Assembly: GCF_021172165.1 (NCBI RefSeq) | Contig: NZ_CP089096.1 | Coordinates: 2,232,001 to 2,296,000, forward strand | Reading direction: 5' to 3' | Source of the DNA: Flavobacterium channae | Lineage (GTDB): Bacteria; Bacteroidota; Bacteroidia; Flavobacteriales; Flavobacteriaceae | DNA: 64,000 nucleotides | Shown here: piece by piece, positions 1-8,477 of the stretch | How the letters are laid out: every line of letters starts with the position of its first letter | Position numbering within the stretch: position 1 is the first letter of the stretch | The notes under the pieces: model-generated | Databases searched by the model: none | What the model was told of the DNA's origin: nothing | What the model saw: only the letters and a program-made list of their open reading frames with translations | Program-made: the position numbers and the translations under genes

Positions 1-2
1 AA

Positions 3-992
3 GGTGATAAAGTTTACATGTATTTGGATGGATTACAAGTTTTCAATATCAATACAGGACAAAAACTTTGGGAATCGATCTATGAAAACGACATGGATGG
101 TGGCAACGGAGGCATGTTCTCTAACACAACGCAAAAAAAATATTACAGAACAATTGCTGATCCATTATTTACAAACAATGCGGTTTACATTGTAATGTTA
201 GGTGGAAGGGACCGAGCTAAATACGTTCAAAAACATGATTTAGAAAGTGGTAAAATCATGTGGACTTCTGAAAAAATTACAGGTGCTTTTTCTATGCCAA
301 ATATCTACAGATCGGGGGATAAAGTAATTGTTCAAGTTGGAGGAAAAGTACAAGTTCAAGAGTACAGAAAAGAACAACAACCAAATATTTATGGAGGAAC
401 TTACACTTCACTTGTTCCTTACATTTACTGGGATTATAAAGCGCAAAAAAATAGCTTAATAGCAATTGATGACAAAACAGGAACTACTTCATGGCGTTCT
501 GAAAGATTTGACAAACGTATTACAGATTTCATTATTCATGAAAATAAAAATGTTTTTGTTGGAGATGGCGATCAATTCTATTGCTATGACATTGCTTCGG
601 GAAAACAAATTTTTGATGTAAAACATAACGATGCTGGTGTTGGAAAAGCAAAAGACGTAATTGATTTTGGAGAAACTGTGGTAGTTTTATCTGAAAAAGG
701 ATTAGCATCATACAACAAAAAAGATGGTTCAAGAGCTTATGCAACTGAGAAAATTAAAGGAGTAGATTATTTCTATGATGTTAACGGAAACTACTTCTTA
801 CGCGACCAAAGAAACAGCAAAAACATTCTTCATGCAATTGATATGACAAATGGCGACACCAAAGGTTCTGTTCAATCGAAAGGAAAAGGTGGAAGTCCAA
901 AATACGGTGACGGTTTAGACATTACCGAAGATGGAGAATTCATTTTTGCTTTCAAAGGCAAAAAAGTTGAGAAGATAAAAGTGAATAATTAA
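3..992 (+). CDS. PQQ-like beta-propeller repeat protein, 5' truncated
   Basis: The reading frame is open to the left window edge, so the true start lies outside; an internal ATG at 18 is not the start. About 330 residues are visible. They contain recurring beta-propeller blade signatures of the kind N-x-x-TG-x-x-LW (for example INTGQKLWES near the left end and DDKTGTTSWRSE in the middle), typical of PQQ-like/WD-type repeat proteins related to BamB. No enzyme residues are recognised, so it is probably a secreted or envelope binding/scaffold protein; the signal peptide, if any, is out of view. A good terminator follows. The family call is fair; the function is unknown. Confidence 0.75.
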   Translation, partial: GDKVYMYLDGLQVFNINTGQKLWESIYENDMDGGNGGMFSNTTQKKYYRTIADPLFTNNAVYIVMLGGRDRAKYVQKHDLESGKIMWTSEKITGAFSMPNIYRSGDKVIVQVGGKVQVQEYRKEQQPNIYGGTYTSLVPYIYWDYKAQKNSLIAIDDKTGTTSWRSERFDKRITDFIIHENKNVFVGDGDQFYCYDIASGKQIFDVKHNDAGVGKAKDVIDFGETVVVLSEKGLASYNKKDGSRAYATEKIKGVDYFYDVNGNYFLRDQRNSKNILHAIDMTNGDTKGSVQSKGKGGSPKYGDGLDITEDGEFIFAFKGKKVEKIKVNN

Positions 993-1020
993 TTTGTTTT
1001 TTTTATAGTTTGATTACCGA

Positions 1021-1053
1021 AAGCGGATTGTCATTTGGCAATTCGCTTTTTTT
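1021..1053 (+). terminator. Rho-independent terminator after the PQQ-like gene
   Basis: A 10-bp stem (AAGCGGATTG pairing with CAATTCGCTT, one G-T pair) is followed by a run of T. It separates the propeller gene from the two-component module. Confidence 0.8.
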
Positions 1054-1055
1054 AA

Positions 1056-1073
1056 ATACGTCAAATGCCGTAT
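1056..1073 (+). promoter_or_regulatory. Inverted repeat ATACG-N8-CGTAT, putative response-regulator operator
   Basis: Perfect 5-bp inverted arms are separated by 8 bp. The same arms with the same spacing recur at 3762-3779, again 51-52 bp ahead of a tiny membrane-peptide ORF, and a TTTTAC hexamer sits 25 bp after the second arm in both copies. LuxR/NarL-type regulators usually bind short inverted repeats, and one is encoded between the two copies, so this is inferred to be its operator. Confidence 0.55.
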
Positions 1074-1125
1074 AGGAAATAGTGCAGTTTTAAACGAATT
1101 TTACTTAGCAAATAAAAGCTGAGTT

Positions 1126-1254
1126 ATGTCTAAATTATTTCTTTCCATCGAATCAATGAGTCAAAAGAAAGAGTTACATGTAATTCTTTTAAGTTTATTC
1201 GTTTTACTTTGTTTACTATTGAATGTATACAATCTCATTTATGTATTGCATTAA
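1126..1254 (+). CDS. Small single-pass membrane peptide (42 aa)
   Basis: The ORF runs from ATG to TAA and encodes 42 residues: a short polar N-terminus rich in Ser/Lys, a hydrophobic stretch HVILLSLFVLLCLLL, and the tail NVYNLIYVLH. An in-frame ATG at 1156 would give a 32-residue form with the same membrane segment. The tail resembles that of the 37-residue ORF at 3831-3944 (shared pattern L-N-x-Y-N-x-x-Y), and both have the same inverted repeat upstream at nearly equal distance. It precedes the histidine kinase by 60 bp. Function unknown; by analogy with other small membrane proteins controlled by LuxR-type systems it could be a regulated effector or a kinase modulator. Coding status is inferred. 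Confidence 0.55.
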   Translation: MSKLFLSIESMSQKKELHVILLSLFVLLCLLLNVYNLIYVLH

Positions 1255-1314
1255 TTTAAACGTATTTTAAATTTGATTTTATACATTTATGGTACCAATG
1301 ATTCCAATTTTAAA

Positions 1315-3090
1315 ATGAAGAATACTATAACATACCTGTTTGCAATATTTATTTCACAGCTATTTACTTTTAGCTGGAGTCAAACCTATACCACAAAACA
1401 AATAGATTCGGTTTTGAATATGCCATACGATGACATTGTTGCGAATACTTCCAAGTCATTACAACTGTTCAATAAAATTTTATCCGATGCTAAAAAACAA
1501 AACTACAAATTAGGTATTGCCAACAGTTATGATAAAATGGCACTTTGTTATTTTTATCAAAATAAGTATGATTTACAATCCAAATATATTTTCATGGCAA
1601 TTGATTATTTTAATCAATTAAAGCAATACGACAAAGTTGCCTCGCTTTATGGAAGTTATGGTTATCATTTAAAAAAACGCAACTTAGATTCTGGGATTTT
1701 GTACATGCAAAAAGGCTTGAAAATTGGTGAAAAACACAATGCAGAATACGAACTTAGAGCTATTTATGACAATTATGGTGTTTTAAAAGAAATGAAAAAA
1801 GAGTACGATAGTGCTTTTTTGTTCTACAATAAATCGCTGACTTTAAAAGAAAAAGCGAATGATAAAATTGGAATTCCGTATAGTTTGAATAAAATTGGAA
1901 TGCTTCAATTGACTTTAAAACAATTTGCTAAAGCGAAACAAAATTTAGACAAAGCCTATCAAATTCGATTAGAGATTGATGATAAAATTGGAATTGCAGA
2001 AAACCTCAATTTCTATGGTTACTACTATTTTGAAACCAAAGACCATCAAAAATCAATTGAATATTTCAACAAAGCTCTCGATTATAGTAAAACTTACAAT
2101 TACAATTATTTAACCCAAGACAATTATCAAAAATTATCTGAGTTGTACGAATTAAATTCCGATTATAAAACAGCATTGGATAATTTTAAAAACTATACTA
2201 TTTATAAAGACAGCATTTCTAATATCAATCTTAGGATAAAACAAGCAGAACTTGATACCGAGTTTGACACAGTACGAAAAGAAAAGGAAATTTTAACTCA
2301 AAAAGCAGATTTAGCCGTTAAAAATACTTATATTGTAATCATTGTTTCACTCTTAATTTTATCAATAATTGTTGGGTATTTTATGCTAAAAAATCAAAAA
2401 ATTAAAACCCTTCAATTGCAAAAAGAAAACGAATTAAAAGACGCATTACTTAAAATTGAAACTCAAAATCGTTTACAAGAACAAAGGCTACAAATTTCTA
2501 GAGATTTACATGATAATATTGGGGCACAATTAACCTTTATCATTTCATCTTTAGATTCTTTAAAATATGGATTTGCTGGCGAAAACCCTAAATTAGAAGA
2601 TAAATTAAACCGAATTAGTTCATTCACCAAAGAAACCATTTACGAGTTACGCGATACAATTTGGGCAATGAATAAAGAAGAAATTACTATTGAAGATTTA
2701 AAAACAAGAATTTCAAATTTTATCGATAATGCCCAACTTTCTTTAAACGGAATTGAATTCAATTTTAACTTTGACACTAAATCTTTCAAATCGTTTTCTT
2801 CGCGAGATGGAATGAATATTTATCGTTTAATTCAGGAAGCAGTAAATAACGCTATAAAACATGCTAATGCAAGTCAAATAAATGTTAGCTTTAAGGAAGT
2901 TGAAAGAAAGATTAAAATCATCATTCAAGATAATGGAAAAGGTTTTAGTACTGAAACAACTGAAATTGGAAATGGATTAAACTCTATGAAAAAAAGAGCC
3001 AAAGAATTAAATGGAGATTTCACTATTGAAACTAATAAACAAGGAACAAGTATCTATTTAAGTTTGCATAATTTAAACAACATAAATTAG
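1315..3090 (+). CDS. TPR-containing sensor histidine kinase (HisKA_3 type)
   Basis: A 591-residue sensor kinase. The ATG at 1315 is chosen over an upstream TTG at 1273 because it places a signal peptide (MKNTITYLFAIFISQLF) at the N-terminus. A periplasmic region of tetratricopeptide repeats covers about residues 30-320, followed by a membrane helix (YIVIIVSLLILSIIVGYFML) near 340-360 and a coiled linker. The NarL-partner H-box SRDLHDNIGAQ has its phospho-histidine at His399. The GHKL ATPase carries an N-box (EAVNNAIKHA) and G-boxes (DNGKGF, NGLNSMKKRAKEL). The response regulator gene starts 10 bp downstream, so the two are surely a pair. The signal sensed by the TPR domain is unknown. Confidence 0.93.
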   Translation: MKNTITYLFAIFISQLFTFSWSQTYTTKQIDSVLNMPYDDIVANTSKSLQLFNKILSDAKKQNYKLGIANSYDKMALCYFYQNKYDLQSKYIFMAIDYFNQLKQYDKVASLYGSYGYHLKKRNLDSGILYMQKGLKIGEKHNAEYELRAIYDNYGVLKEMKKEYDSAFLFYNKSLTLKEKANDKIGIPYSLNKIGMLQLTLKQFAKAKQNLDKAYQIRLEIDDKIGIAENLNFYGYYYFETKDHQKSIEYFNKALDYSKTYNYNYLTQDNYQKLSELYELNSDYKTALDNFKNYTIYKDSISNINLRIKQAELDTEFDTVRKEKEILTQKADLAVKNTYIVIIVSLLILSIIVGYFMLKNQKIKTLQLQKENELKDALLKIETQNRLQEQRLQISRDLHDNIGAQLTFIISSLDSLKYGFAGENPKLEDKLNRISSFTKETIYELRDTIWAMNKEEITIEDLKTRISNFIDNAQLSLNGIEFNFNFDTKSFKSFSSRDGMNIYRLIQEAVNNAIKHANASQINVSFKEVERKIKIIIQDNGKGFSTETTEIGNGLNSMKKRAKELNGDFTIETNKQGTSIYLSLHNLNNIN

Positions 3091-3100
3091 CCTCATTTCA

Positions 3101-3757
3101 ATGCAAAAAAACATCAAAACAGTTATCGTTGACGACAATACATTCCTAATCAAAGCCATTCAGGAAAAACTATCATTTTTTGACGATATTCAAATAAAAT
3201 TCACGGCTCTTGACGGATCTGATTTAATTACTAAAATAAGTTCAAATCATAATGTTGATGTTATTTTGATGGATATCGAAATGCCTGTTTTAAACGGAAT
3301 TGAAGCCACCGAAATCATAAAAAATAAATATCCTCACATCAAAGTTATCATGCTAACCGTTTTTGATAATGATGAAAATATTTTTAATGCCATAAAAGCT
3401 GGAGCTGATGGCTATTTACTTAAAGAAGTGGATCCAAAAACTCTTTACGAGGGAATTGTTGATACTTTAAATGGTGGTGCTGCAATGAATCCTTCGATTG
3501 CTTTAAAAACATTAAAGCTTCTTAGAAATCCTATCGATTTGAACAATAAAAAAGAAGAAGAAATCATCAAACTTTCTGCTCGAGAGATTGATGTTTTGGA
3601 ACAACTTAGCAAAGGATTAAACTACATAAACATTGCTGAGAATTTGTTTTTATCTCCTTCAACAGTAAGAAAACACATTGAAAATATTTATACAAAACTT
3701 CAAGTTCACAACAAATTAGAAGCGGTTCAAAAAGCCAAGAAAAACAATCTTATTTAA
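3101..3757 (+). CDS. NarL/LuxR-family response regulator
   Basis: 218 residues. The receiver domain (about 1-125) has the acidic pair Asp11-Asp12, the phospho-acceptor Asp58 in VILMDIEMPVLNG, and the switch lysine in LLKEVDP. A linker leads to a C-terminal LuxR helix-turn-helix with the usual landmarks (LSAREIDVLEQLSKGL, then SPSTVRKHIENIYTKL). It is the partner of the preceding TPR kinase. The inverted repeat ATACG-N8-CGTAT found on both sides of the pair (1056-1073 and 3762-3779) is the best candidate for its binding site, which would make the two small membrane peptides its targets. All phosphotransfer residues are intact. Confidence 0.93.
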   Translation: MQKNIKTVIVDDNTFLIKAIQEKLSFFDDIQIKFTALDGSDLITKISSNHNVDVILMDIEMPVLNGIEATEIIKNKYPHIKVIMLTVFDNDENIFNAIKAGADGYLLKEVDPKTLYEGIVDTLNGGAAMNPSIALKTLKLLRNPIDLNNKKEEEIIKLSAREIDVLEQLSKGLNYINIAENLFLSPSTVRKHIENIYTKLQVHNKLEAVQKAKKNNLI

Positions 3758-3761
3758 AAAA

Positions 3762-3779
3762 ATACGGCTTATGTCGTAT
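3762..3779 (+). promoter_or_regulatory. Second copy of inverted repeat ATACG-N8-CGTAT
   Basis: Same arms and spacing as the site at 1056-1073; the central 8 bp differ, which argues for selection on the arms. It lies 5 bp after the response-regulator stop codon and 51 bp before the ATG of the second small peptide. A TTTTAC hexamer is at the same offset as in the first copy. Confidence 0.55.
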
Positions 3780-3830
3780 TGATTTGAGCACAAAACTTTA
3801 TCACTTTTACAGTGTTATTATTTTGATGCA

Positions 3831-3944
3831 ATGAAGACGGATATTTTTACATTTTTAAGAAAAAACAAAATGACCATGATAATTATAATCATAGTCATTC
3901 TATTCTTGTTTTTAAATTGTTATAATATTCTGTATTGCAGCTAA
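3831..3944 (+). CDS. Small single-pass membrane peptide (37 aa)
   Basis: The ORF ATG-TAA encodes 37 residues: a basic N-terminus (MKTDIFTFLRKNK), a strongly hydrophobic run of Ile/Val/Leu/Phe, and the tail LNCYNILYCS. The tail parallels LNVYNLIYVLH of the 42-residue ORF at 1126-1254. An internal start (MTM before the Ile run) is possible. It ends 2 bp before the convergent ABC-F gene. The shared tail, the shared upstream inverted repeat and the matched spacing make a chance ORF unlikely. Predicted topology is N-in with a short periplasmic tail, an inference from the positive-inside rule. Function unknown. Confidence 0.55.
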   Translation: MKTDIFTFLRKNKMTMIIIIIVILFLFLNCYNILYCS

Positions 3945-3946
3945 AA

Positions 3947-5869
3947 TTAACTGTTCAGCATTTCAATTTCTAATTGAACTGTTTCCCAATCTTCTAATAA
4001 TTGTTCTAGTTCTTTTTTCTTCTTTTCATAAGCTGCAAAAAACGTAGCATCTTCAATATGTTTATCATAATTCGCAGCTAAAGCTTTATCATCTGCTTGA
4101 ATAGCTTTTTCTAATTGCTGAATTTGGCTTTCAATTTTACTTAACTTATTTTGAAGCGCTTTCGCCTTCTTTTGATCTTCGTATGAGATACTTTTTACAG
4201 CTTTCGCATTTTGAGATTGAGCATTCACTACAACATCTTTCTTTTCAATTTCACGCATATTCATAGCGTTTTTCTGTTCTAAGAAGAAATTGATATCACC
4301 TAAATATTCTCTGATTTTTTGGTCTTTGAATTCATATACAATATTTGACATTCCTTGCAAGAAATCACGATCGTGAGAAACAAGCAACAATGTTCCTTCA
4401 AATTGCTGTAAAGCGGCTTTTAAAACGTTTTTAGACTTAATATCCAAGTGATTCGTTGGTTCATCCATAACCAAAACATTAATTGGCTGTAAAAGCAATT
4501 TACATAGTGCTAAACGATTTCGTTCTCCTCCCGAAAGCACTTTTACTTTTTTCTCTACATCATCACCACGGAATAAAAAAGCCCCTAACATATCGCGCAC
4601 TTTTGAACGATTGGTATCAGTTGCCGCTTCTAGCATTGTATCTAATAATGTTTTTTCACCATCTAAATACTCCGCTTGATTTTGAGCAAAATATCCCAAT
4701 TGCACATTGTGGCCTAACTTAATCGAACCTTGAAACTCAAATTCATTCACAATGGCTTTCATAAAAGTCGATTTTCCTTGACCATTTTGTCCTACGAATG
4801 CGACTTTACTACCTCTTTCAACTAATAAAGAAATGTCTTTTAAAATAACCTTATCTCCATAAGCCTTTGTAACATGTTCTGCCTCTACAACTACTCTACC
4901 TGGAGTTTGAGAAACCGGAAACGAAATATTCATTACCGAATTATCATCTTCGTCTACTTCAATACGCTCAACTTTATCTAATTTTTTAATTAGCGATTGC
5001 GCCATCGAAGCTTTTGATGCTTTAGCTCTGAATTTCTCGATTAACTTTTCTGTTTCTTCAATTTTCTTAGCCTGATTTTTCTGAGTAGCCAATTGTTTTT
5101 CACGAATTTCCTGACGTAAAACTAAGTATTCAGAATACGGTTTACTGAAATCGTAAGCTTTCCCTAATGAAATTTCGATAGTTCTATTGGTAACATTATC
5201 CAAAAACATTTTATCGTGTGAAACAATTACAACAACTCCTGGAAAATTACGTAAAAACCCTTCTAACCAAATAATACTTTCAATATCCAAGTGGTTAGTA
5301 GGCTCATCCAGAAGTAAAATATCATTCGATTGTAATAATAATTTGGCTAATTCAATACGCATTCTCCAACCTCCAGAAAAAGTATCTGTTTGATTATCGA
5401 AATCTTCTCTTTTAAATCCTAATCCCAAAAGAATTTTTTCGGTATCTCCTACATAATTATATCCACCAAGCACTTCATAATGATGTGTAACATCACTTAA
5501 TTCTTCAATTAAGTCTGAATATTCTTGACTTTCATAATCGGTTCTTGTTACTAATTGATGATTGATTTCATCGATACGGAATTCGGCTTTTTTAATTTCT
5601 TCAAAAGCCATATAAGCTTCTTCTAAAACAGTTCTTCCCTTCACAAAATCAATATCTTGACGAAGAAACCCTATTTTTACTTCTTTTTCAGTTGCAATAG
5701 TTCCGCTATCTGGTTTAAAATCTCCCGCAAGCATTTTCAACATAGTTGATTTTCCCGCACCATTTTTTCCTACAAGACCTACTCTATCTCCAGAACCTAA
5801 ACGAAAAGTTACTTCTTCAAAAAGATAAGTTCCTCCAAAAGAAACCGATAAATTATGTATGTTTAGCAT
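3947..5869 (-). CDS. ABC-F family ATP-binding protein
   Basis: 640 residues with two ABC ATPase domains in one chain and no membrane segment, the ABC-F (Uup/YbiT/EttA) layout. First Walker A GKNGAGKST at 34-42, signature FSGGWRMR and Walker B ILLLDEPTNHLD; second Walker A GQNGQGKST, signature LSGGERNR and Walker B VLVMDEPTNHLD. The charged inter-domain linker (about 235-320) is the segment that reaches into the ribosomal E site in studied members. The last ~75 residues form a coiled coil, as in Uup-like proteins. It probably acts on translating ribosomes; a resistance role cannot be told from sequence. It converges on the small peptide gene and is divergent from the DUF983 gene. Confidence 0.9.
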   Translation of the reverse strand: MLNIHNLSVSFGGTYLFEEVTFRLGSGDRVGLVGKNGAGKSTMLKMLAGDFKPDSGTIATEKEVKIGFLRQDIDFVKGRTVLEEAYMAFEEIKKAEFRIDEINHQLVTRTDYESQEYSDLIEELSDVTHHYEVLGGYNYVGDTEKILLGLGFKREDFDNQTDTFSGGWRMRIELAKLLLQSNDILLLDEPTNHLDIESIIWLEGFLRNFPGVVVIVSHDKMFLDNVTNRTIEISLGKAYDFSKPYSEYLVLRQEIREKQLATQKNQAKKIEETEKLIEKFRAKASKASMAQSLIKKLDKVERIEVDEDDNSVMNISFPVSQTPGRVVVEAEHVTKAYGDKVILKDISLLVERGSKVAFVGQNGQGKSTFMKAIVNEFEFQGSIKLGHNVQLGYFAQNQAEYLDGEKTLLDTMLEAATDTNRSKVRDMLGAFLFRGDDVEKKVKVLSGGERNRLALCKLLLQPINVLVMDEPTNHLDIKSKNVLKAALQQFEGTLLLVSHDRDFLQGMSNIVYEFKDQKIREYLGDINFFLEQKNAMNMREIEKKDVVVNAQSQNAKAVKSISYEDQKKAKALQNKLSKIESQIQQLEKAIQADDKALAANYDKHIEDATFFAAYEKKKKELEQLLEDWETVQLEIEMLNS

Positions 5870-5927
5870 TTACTAAGTTTATACGTTTATATGTAATAAT
5901 TGTTACACTCAGAATACTTACTTGTTG

Positions 5928-5935
5928 TACCTTTG
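5928..5935 (+). promoter_or_regulatory. Bacteroidota -7 element TACCTTTG
   Basis: Matches TAnnTTTG and ends 17 bp before the DUF983 ATG at 5953. No TTG at standard spacing was found upstream, so only the -7 element is claimed. Confidence 0.45.
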
Positions 5936-5952
5936 TGTAAAATATTTTGCAA

Positions 5953-6366
5953 ATGTTAAAAAAAGGATCCAAATTAAATAGTATTTTAACAGGAAGTTGT
6001 CCAACTTGCCAAGAAGAAAGCATGTATTTAGACAAAAATCCGTATAATGTTACAAATGTTTATAAAATGCACGAAAATTGCAGCCATTGTGGAACAAAAT
6101 ACAAAATGGAGCCATCGTTTTTTTATGGTGCCATGTATGTAAGTTATGCACTAGGAATTGCTTTTGGAGTTGCTGCATTTGTTATCACATATTTTTTTAT
6201 TGGTGAACAAAGTTTGATTACCAATTTCATAATTATTATTGCAACACTTGTAGTTTTCATGCCCGTTATCATGAGATTATCTCGCAACATATGGATCAAC
6301 ATGTTTATAAGCTATGATAAAGATTGGGAAAAACATAAAGATGAGAAAAAACCAACTTTACGATAA
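5953..6366 (+). CDS. DUF983 family membrane protein
   Basis: 137 residues from the ATG at 5953; a TTG two codons earlier is less likely. The N-terminal part holds two CxxC pairs (CPTCQEE and CSHCGTKY), probably a zinc ribbon. Two hydrophobic helices follow (ALGIAFGVAAFVITYFFIG and LITNFIIIIATLVVFMPVI), then a short charged tail. The order zinc ribbon, F-Y-G-A-M-Y-V-S-Y motif, two helices is the DUF983 signature. The family's biochemical role is not established. It is a single gene, closed by a strong terminator shared with the convergent oxidoreductase. Confidence 0.85.
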   Translation: MLKKGSKLNSILTGSCPTCQEESMYLDKNPYNVTNVYKMHENCSHCGTKYKMEPSFFYGAMYVSYALGIAFGVAAFVITYFFIGEQSLITNFIIIIATLVVFMPVIMRLSRNIWINMFISYDKDWEKHKDEKKPTLR

Positions 6367-6367
6367 C

Positions 6368-6400
6368 AAAAAAGCCGAAATTAATTATTTCGGCTTTTTT
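6368..6400. terminator. Bidirectional terminator between DUF983 and oxidoreductase genes
   Basis: A perfect 14-bp stem (AAAAAAGCCGAAAT and its complement) with loop TAATT and T runs on both strands. On the minus strand the stem lies inside the last codons of the oxidoreductase, whose stop codon straddles the stem-loop junction. Confidence 0.85.
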
Positions 6401-7436
6401 TATAACATCTAACAATATCTATTTCTTTTTCTAATGTTTTACCATTTACAATATGTTCGAATAATTGTTTAGCTAAATAAGGTCCTAACATAACTCCTCT
6501 TGTTCCTAAACCATTTAAAACATGCAATTGTAGATAATCAGGATGTGTTCCTACAAGAGGTCTTCTATCTTTAACCGTAGGACGAACACCTCCAAAATGC
6601 TGTACAATTTCAAAATCACAAGAAATAATTTCTTTTAATTTTTCAACTAATTCTTCTCTACCTTCATCTGTTGGTGTGTTTGTTTTGTCTTGCCAATTAT
6701 ACGTGGCTCCAACCTTGTATAAATCGTTACCAATAGGAAGAATAAAAACACTTGATTTAATTACAACATCTAAATCTAAATCTTTAGCTTTAATGATAAG
6801 CAATTCACCTTTTGTACCATCTAAAGGTAAGTCATTAAAATAAGGATTAGAATGCAAACCGAAGCCTTCAGAAAAAATGATATGTTTTGCTTTAATATCT
6901 TTATAAACAATATATTCATCGAAAAACTGAATTTCACTATAATCAAATCGTTCTTTTTTTAATAAATCAATTCCTTTAAGATAATTTAAATAGGAAAAAA
7001 TCAAGCTATTTATATCAAGATAACCTGTTTCATTTACTAAACCATATTGAAATGGAGAATCAATTGATGAATACTTTTTAGTAATTAACGTACTATTTAA
7101 AAAAGGAGACAAATTAGGTTTATCAGCAGCTTGAAACCAATTGTTTTGTTCCTCTATAGATGCCAATTTTCTCAAAATTGGAATCTTAAAATCGAAAACA
7201 ACATTTAATTTATCTTGAATTTGATGATAAAGTGGAAATGCAAATTCCAATTGCTCTTTAGCTTTCCAAACTTCACTAAAACGCTTTAAAACAACAGGAT
7301 TATATAAACCTCCAGCAATACGAGAAGATGGTTGAGAATTATCATCAAAAACAACAATACTTTTATTAGCATTCAAAGCTATTTCTGCAAAAGAAATACC
7401 AGCAAGACCACTACCAACAATAATAAAATCTATCAT
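6381..7436 (-). CDS. FAD-dependent oxidoreductase (DAO/GlyOx-like fold)
   Basis: 351 residues. The N-terminal dinucleotide-binding motif is DFIIVGSGLAGISFAEIAL, followed by an acidic beta-strand end (VVFDD). A C-terminal FAD-contact segment HFGGVRPTVKDRRPLVGTHP is shared by D-amino-acid-oxidase-like proteins, and GLGTRGVMLGP closes the fold. The substrate is not deducible. It lies 65 bp downstream of gldN in the same direction, but a terminator at 7450-7479 separates them, so it is probably transcribed on its own. I recall a gene of this type next to the gld operon in other Flavobacterium; whether it serves gliding is unknown. Confidence 0.85.
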   Translation of the reverse strand: MIDFIIVGSGLAGISFAEIALNANKSIVVFDDNSQPSSRIAGGLYNPVVLKRFSEVWKAKEQLEFAFPLYHQIQDKLNVVFDFKIPILRKLASIEEQNNWFQAADKPNLSPFLNSTLITKKYSSIDSPFQYGLVNETGYLDINSLIFSYLNYLKGIDLLKKERFDYSEIQFFDEYIVYKDIKAKHIIFSEGFGLHSNPYFNDLPLDGTKGELLIIKAKDLDLDVVIKSSVFILPIGNDLYKVGATYNWQDKTNTPTDEGREELVEKLKEIISCDFEIVQHFGGVRPTVKDRRPLVGTHPDYLQLHVLNGLGTRGVMLGPYLAKQLFEHIVNGKTLEKEIDIVRCYKKSRNN

Positions 7437-7449
7437 GGTGTAAAATTAA

Positions 7450-7479
7450 AAAACTCTTACCAAATGGTAAGAGTTTTTT
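7450..7479 (-). terminator. Terminator of the gldKLMN operon
   Basis: A 12-bp perfect stem (AAAACTCTTACC and complement) with a 4-nt loop, just after the gldN stop. Its A/T flanks give a T run on the minus strand. Confidence 0.8.
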
Positions 7480-7501
7480 AAATGAAATTGGAGAAATACT
7501 A

Positions 7502-8437
7502 TTAATAATTCCACATATCTTGTTCAAAGTCACGAATCTTTTCTTTTACGCGATCAGATTCTAATAATTGCATTTGAGCGTTTTCTTTCATATAGTCAGC
7601 AATTTTACGGTCACCGTAAACATTCTCTTCTAAATAAATCATACCACTAAAACGACGAGCGTTTAACATATGATCAAAAGAAAATGGCATTGCAGAGTTT
7701 CTATTATTGAAAGCTTTTGCTTCATGAAGAATATCTCTAGTTGATGGGAAATAAACCCAAAATAATTCAACTGGTTCAGATGCTTCAGGAGCAGTACCGT
7801 TTTTCTTATCGAAAACGTCTGGCATAACAGGGCAAATTCCTAATAATCTATATTTTAATTCACCTTGTCTTTTATCAAAATACCAGTAACCTACAATTTT
7901 GTAAGCAATAACATCGTAAGCTTCAATTTCAGTTTTTCTGATATATTCAGCGTCAATTTTTTTAGTACCTTTTCTGTAAGCCTCTAAATCTTCATTCATT
8001 TGCTCAAGACCAACATCTGTAGTATCAACAGTGAACAAAGAAGATTCAATATCTTTTAAAGTCTTTTTAGTAGTAAAATAACTTGAATCATAAACTTCAG
8101 TTATCTTACCTTCTTTAATACCATTAACTAAAACATTGTAAAGAGGTCTTCTGTCTGGAGATGACATTACATCACCTTCAACTGGGAAATATAAAGGGAA
8201 ATTAACTCTTTCATCTAAATCGATGAATTCCCAAATACGCTTACCCATTAAGATATCTCTATCATGTACATAACCATATGGTAGAGGTTTATCATTATCA
8301 GCACTTAATTCAGCCTCAGTTTTTTTCCCGATTTGATCAGGTGTCTTAGCATTTAATAAATTTGACTGAGCAAAAGTAGAAGTACTTAAACTTAATACTA
8401 AAATTGCAATACTATTTCTCCAATTCATTTTATTCAT
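7502..8437 (-). CDS. gldN: Gliding motility / type IX secretion protein GldN
   Basis: 311 residues. A signal peptide (hydrophobic IAILVLSLSTSTFAQ) is followed by a soluble periplasmic domain with family landmarks YGYVHDRDILMGKRIWEFID and DKRQGELKYRLLGICPV. In studied T9SS, GldN (PorN) binds the GldK lipoprotein in a periplasmic ring beneath the outer membrane and links it to the GldLM motor. It is last in gldK-gldL-gldM-gldN, 40 bp after gldM. Only one gldN copy is present; F. johnsoniae has a second, gldO, next to it, but here the next gene is the oxidoreductase. Confidence 0.95.
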   Translation of the reverse strand: MNKMNWRNSIAILVLSLSTSTFAQSNLLNAKTPDQIGKKTEAELSADNDKPLPYGYVHDRDILMGKRIWEFIDLDERVNFPLYFPVEGDVMSSPDRRPLYNVLVNGIKEGKITEVYDSSYFTTKKTLKDIESSLFTVDTTDVGLEQMNEDLEAYRKGTKKIDAEYIRKTEIEAYDVIAYKIVGYWYFDKRQGELKYRLLGICPVMPDVFDKKNGTAPEASEPVELFWVYFPSTRDILHEAKAFNNRNSAMPFSFDHMLNARRFSGMIYLEENVYGDRKIADYMKENAQMQLLESDRVKEKIRDFEQDMWNY

Positions 8438-8477
8438 TTTTTATTTGGTCTATATTATAAACTCAAATTAATTTAAA

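Noticed and set aside
1261..1265. CGTAT half-site before the TPR kinase as a third operator
   Set aside because: No ATACG partner at 8-bp spacing; a pentamer alone is expected by chance.
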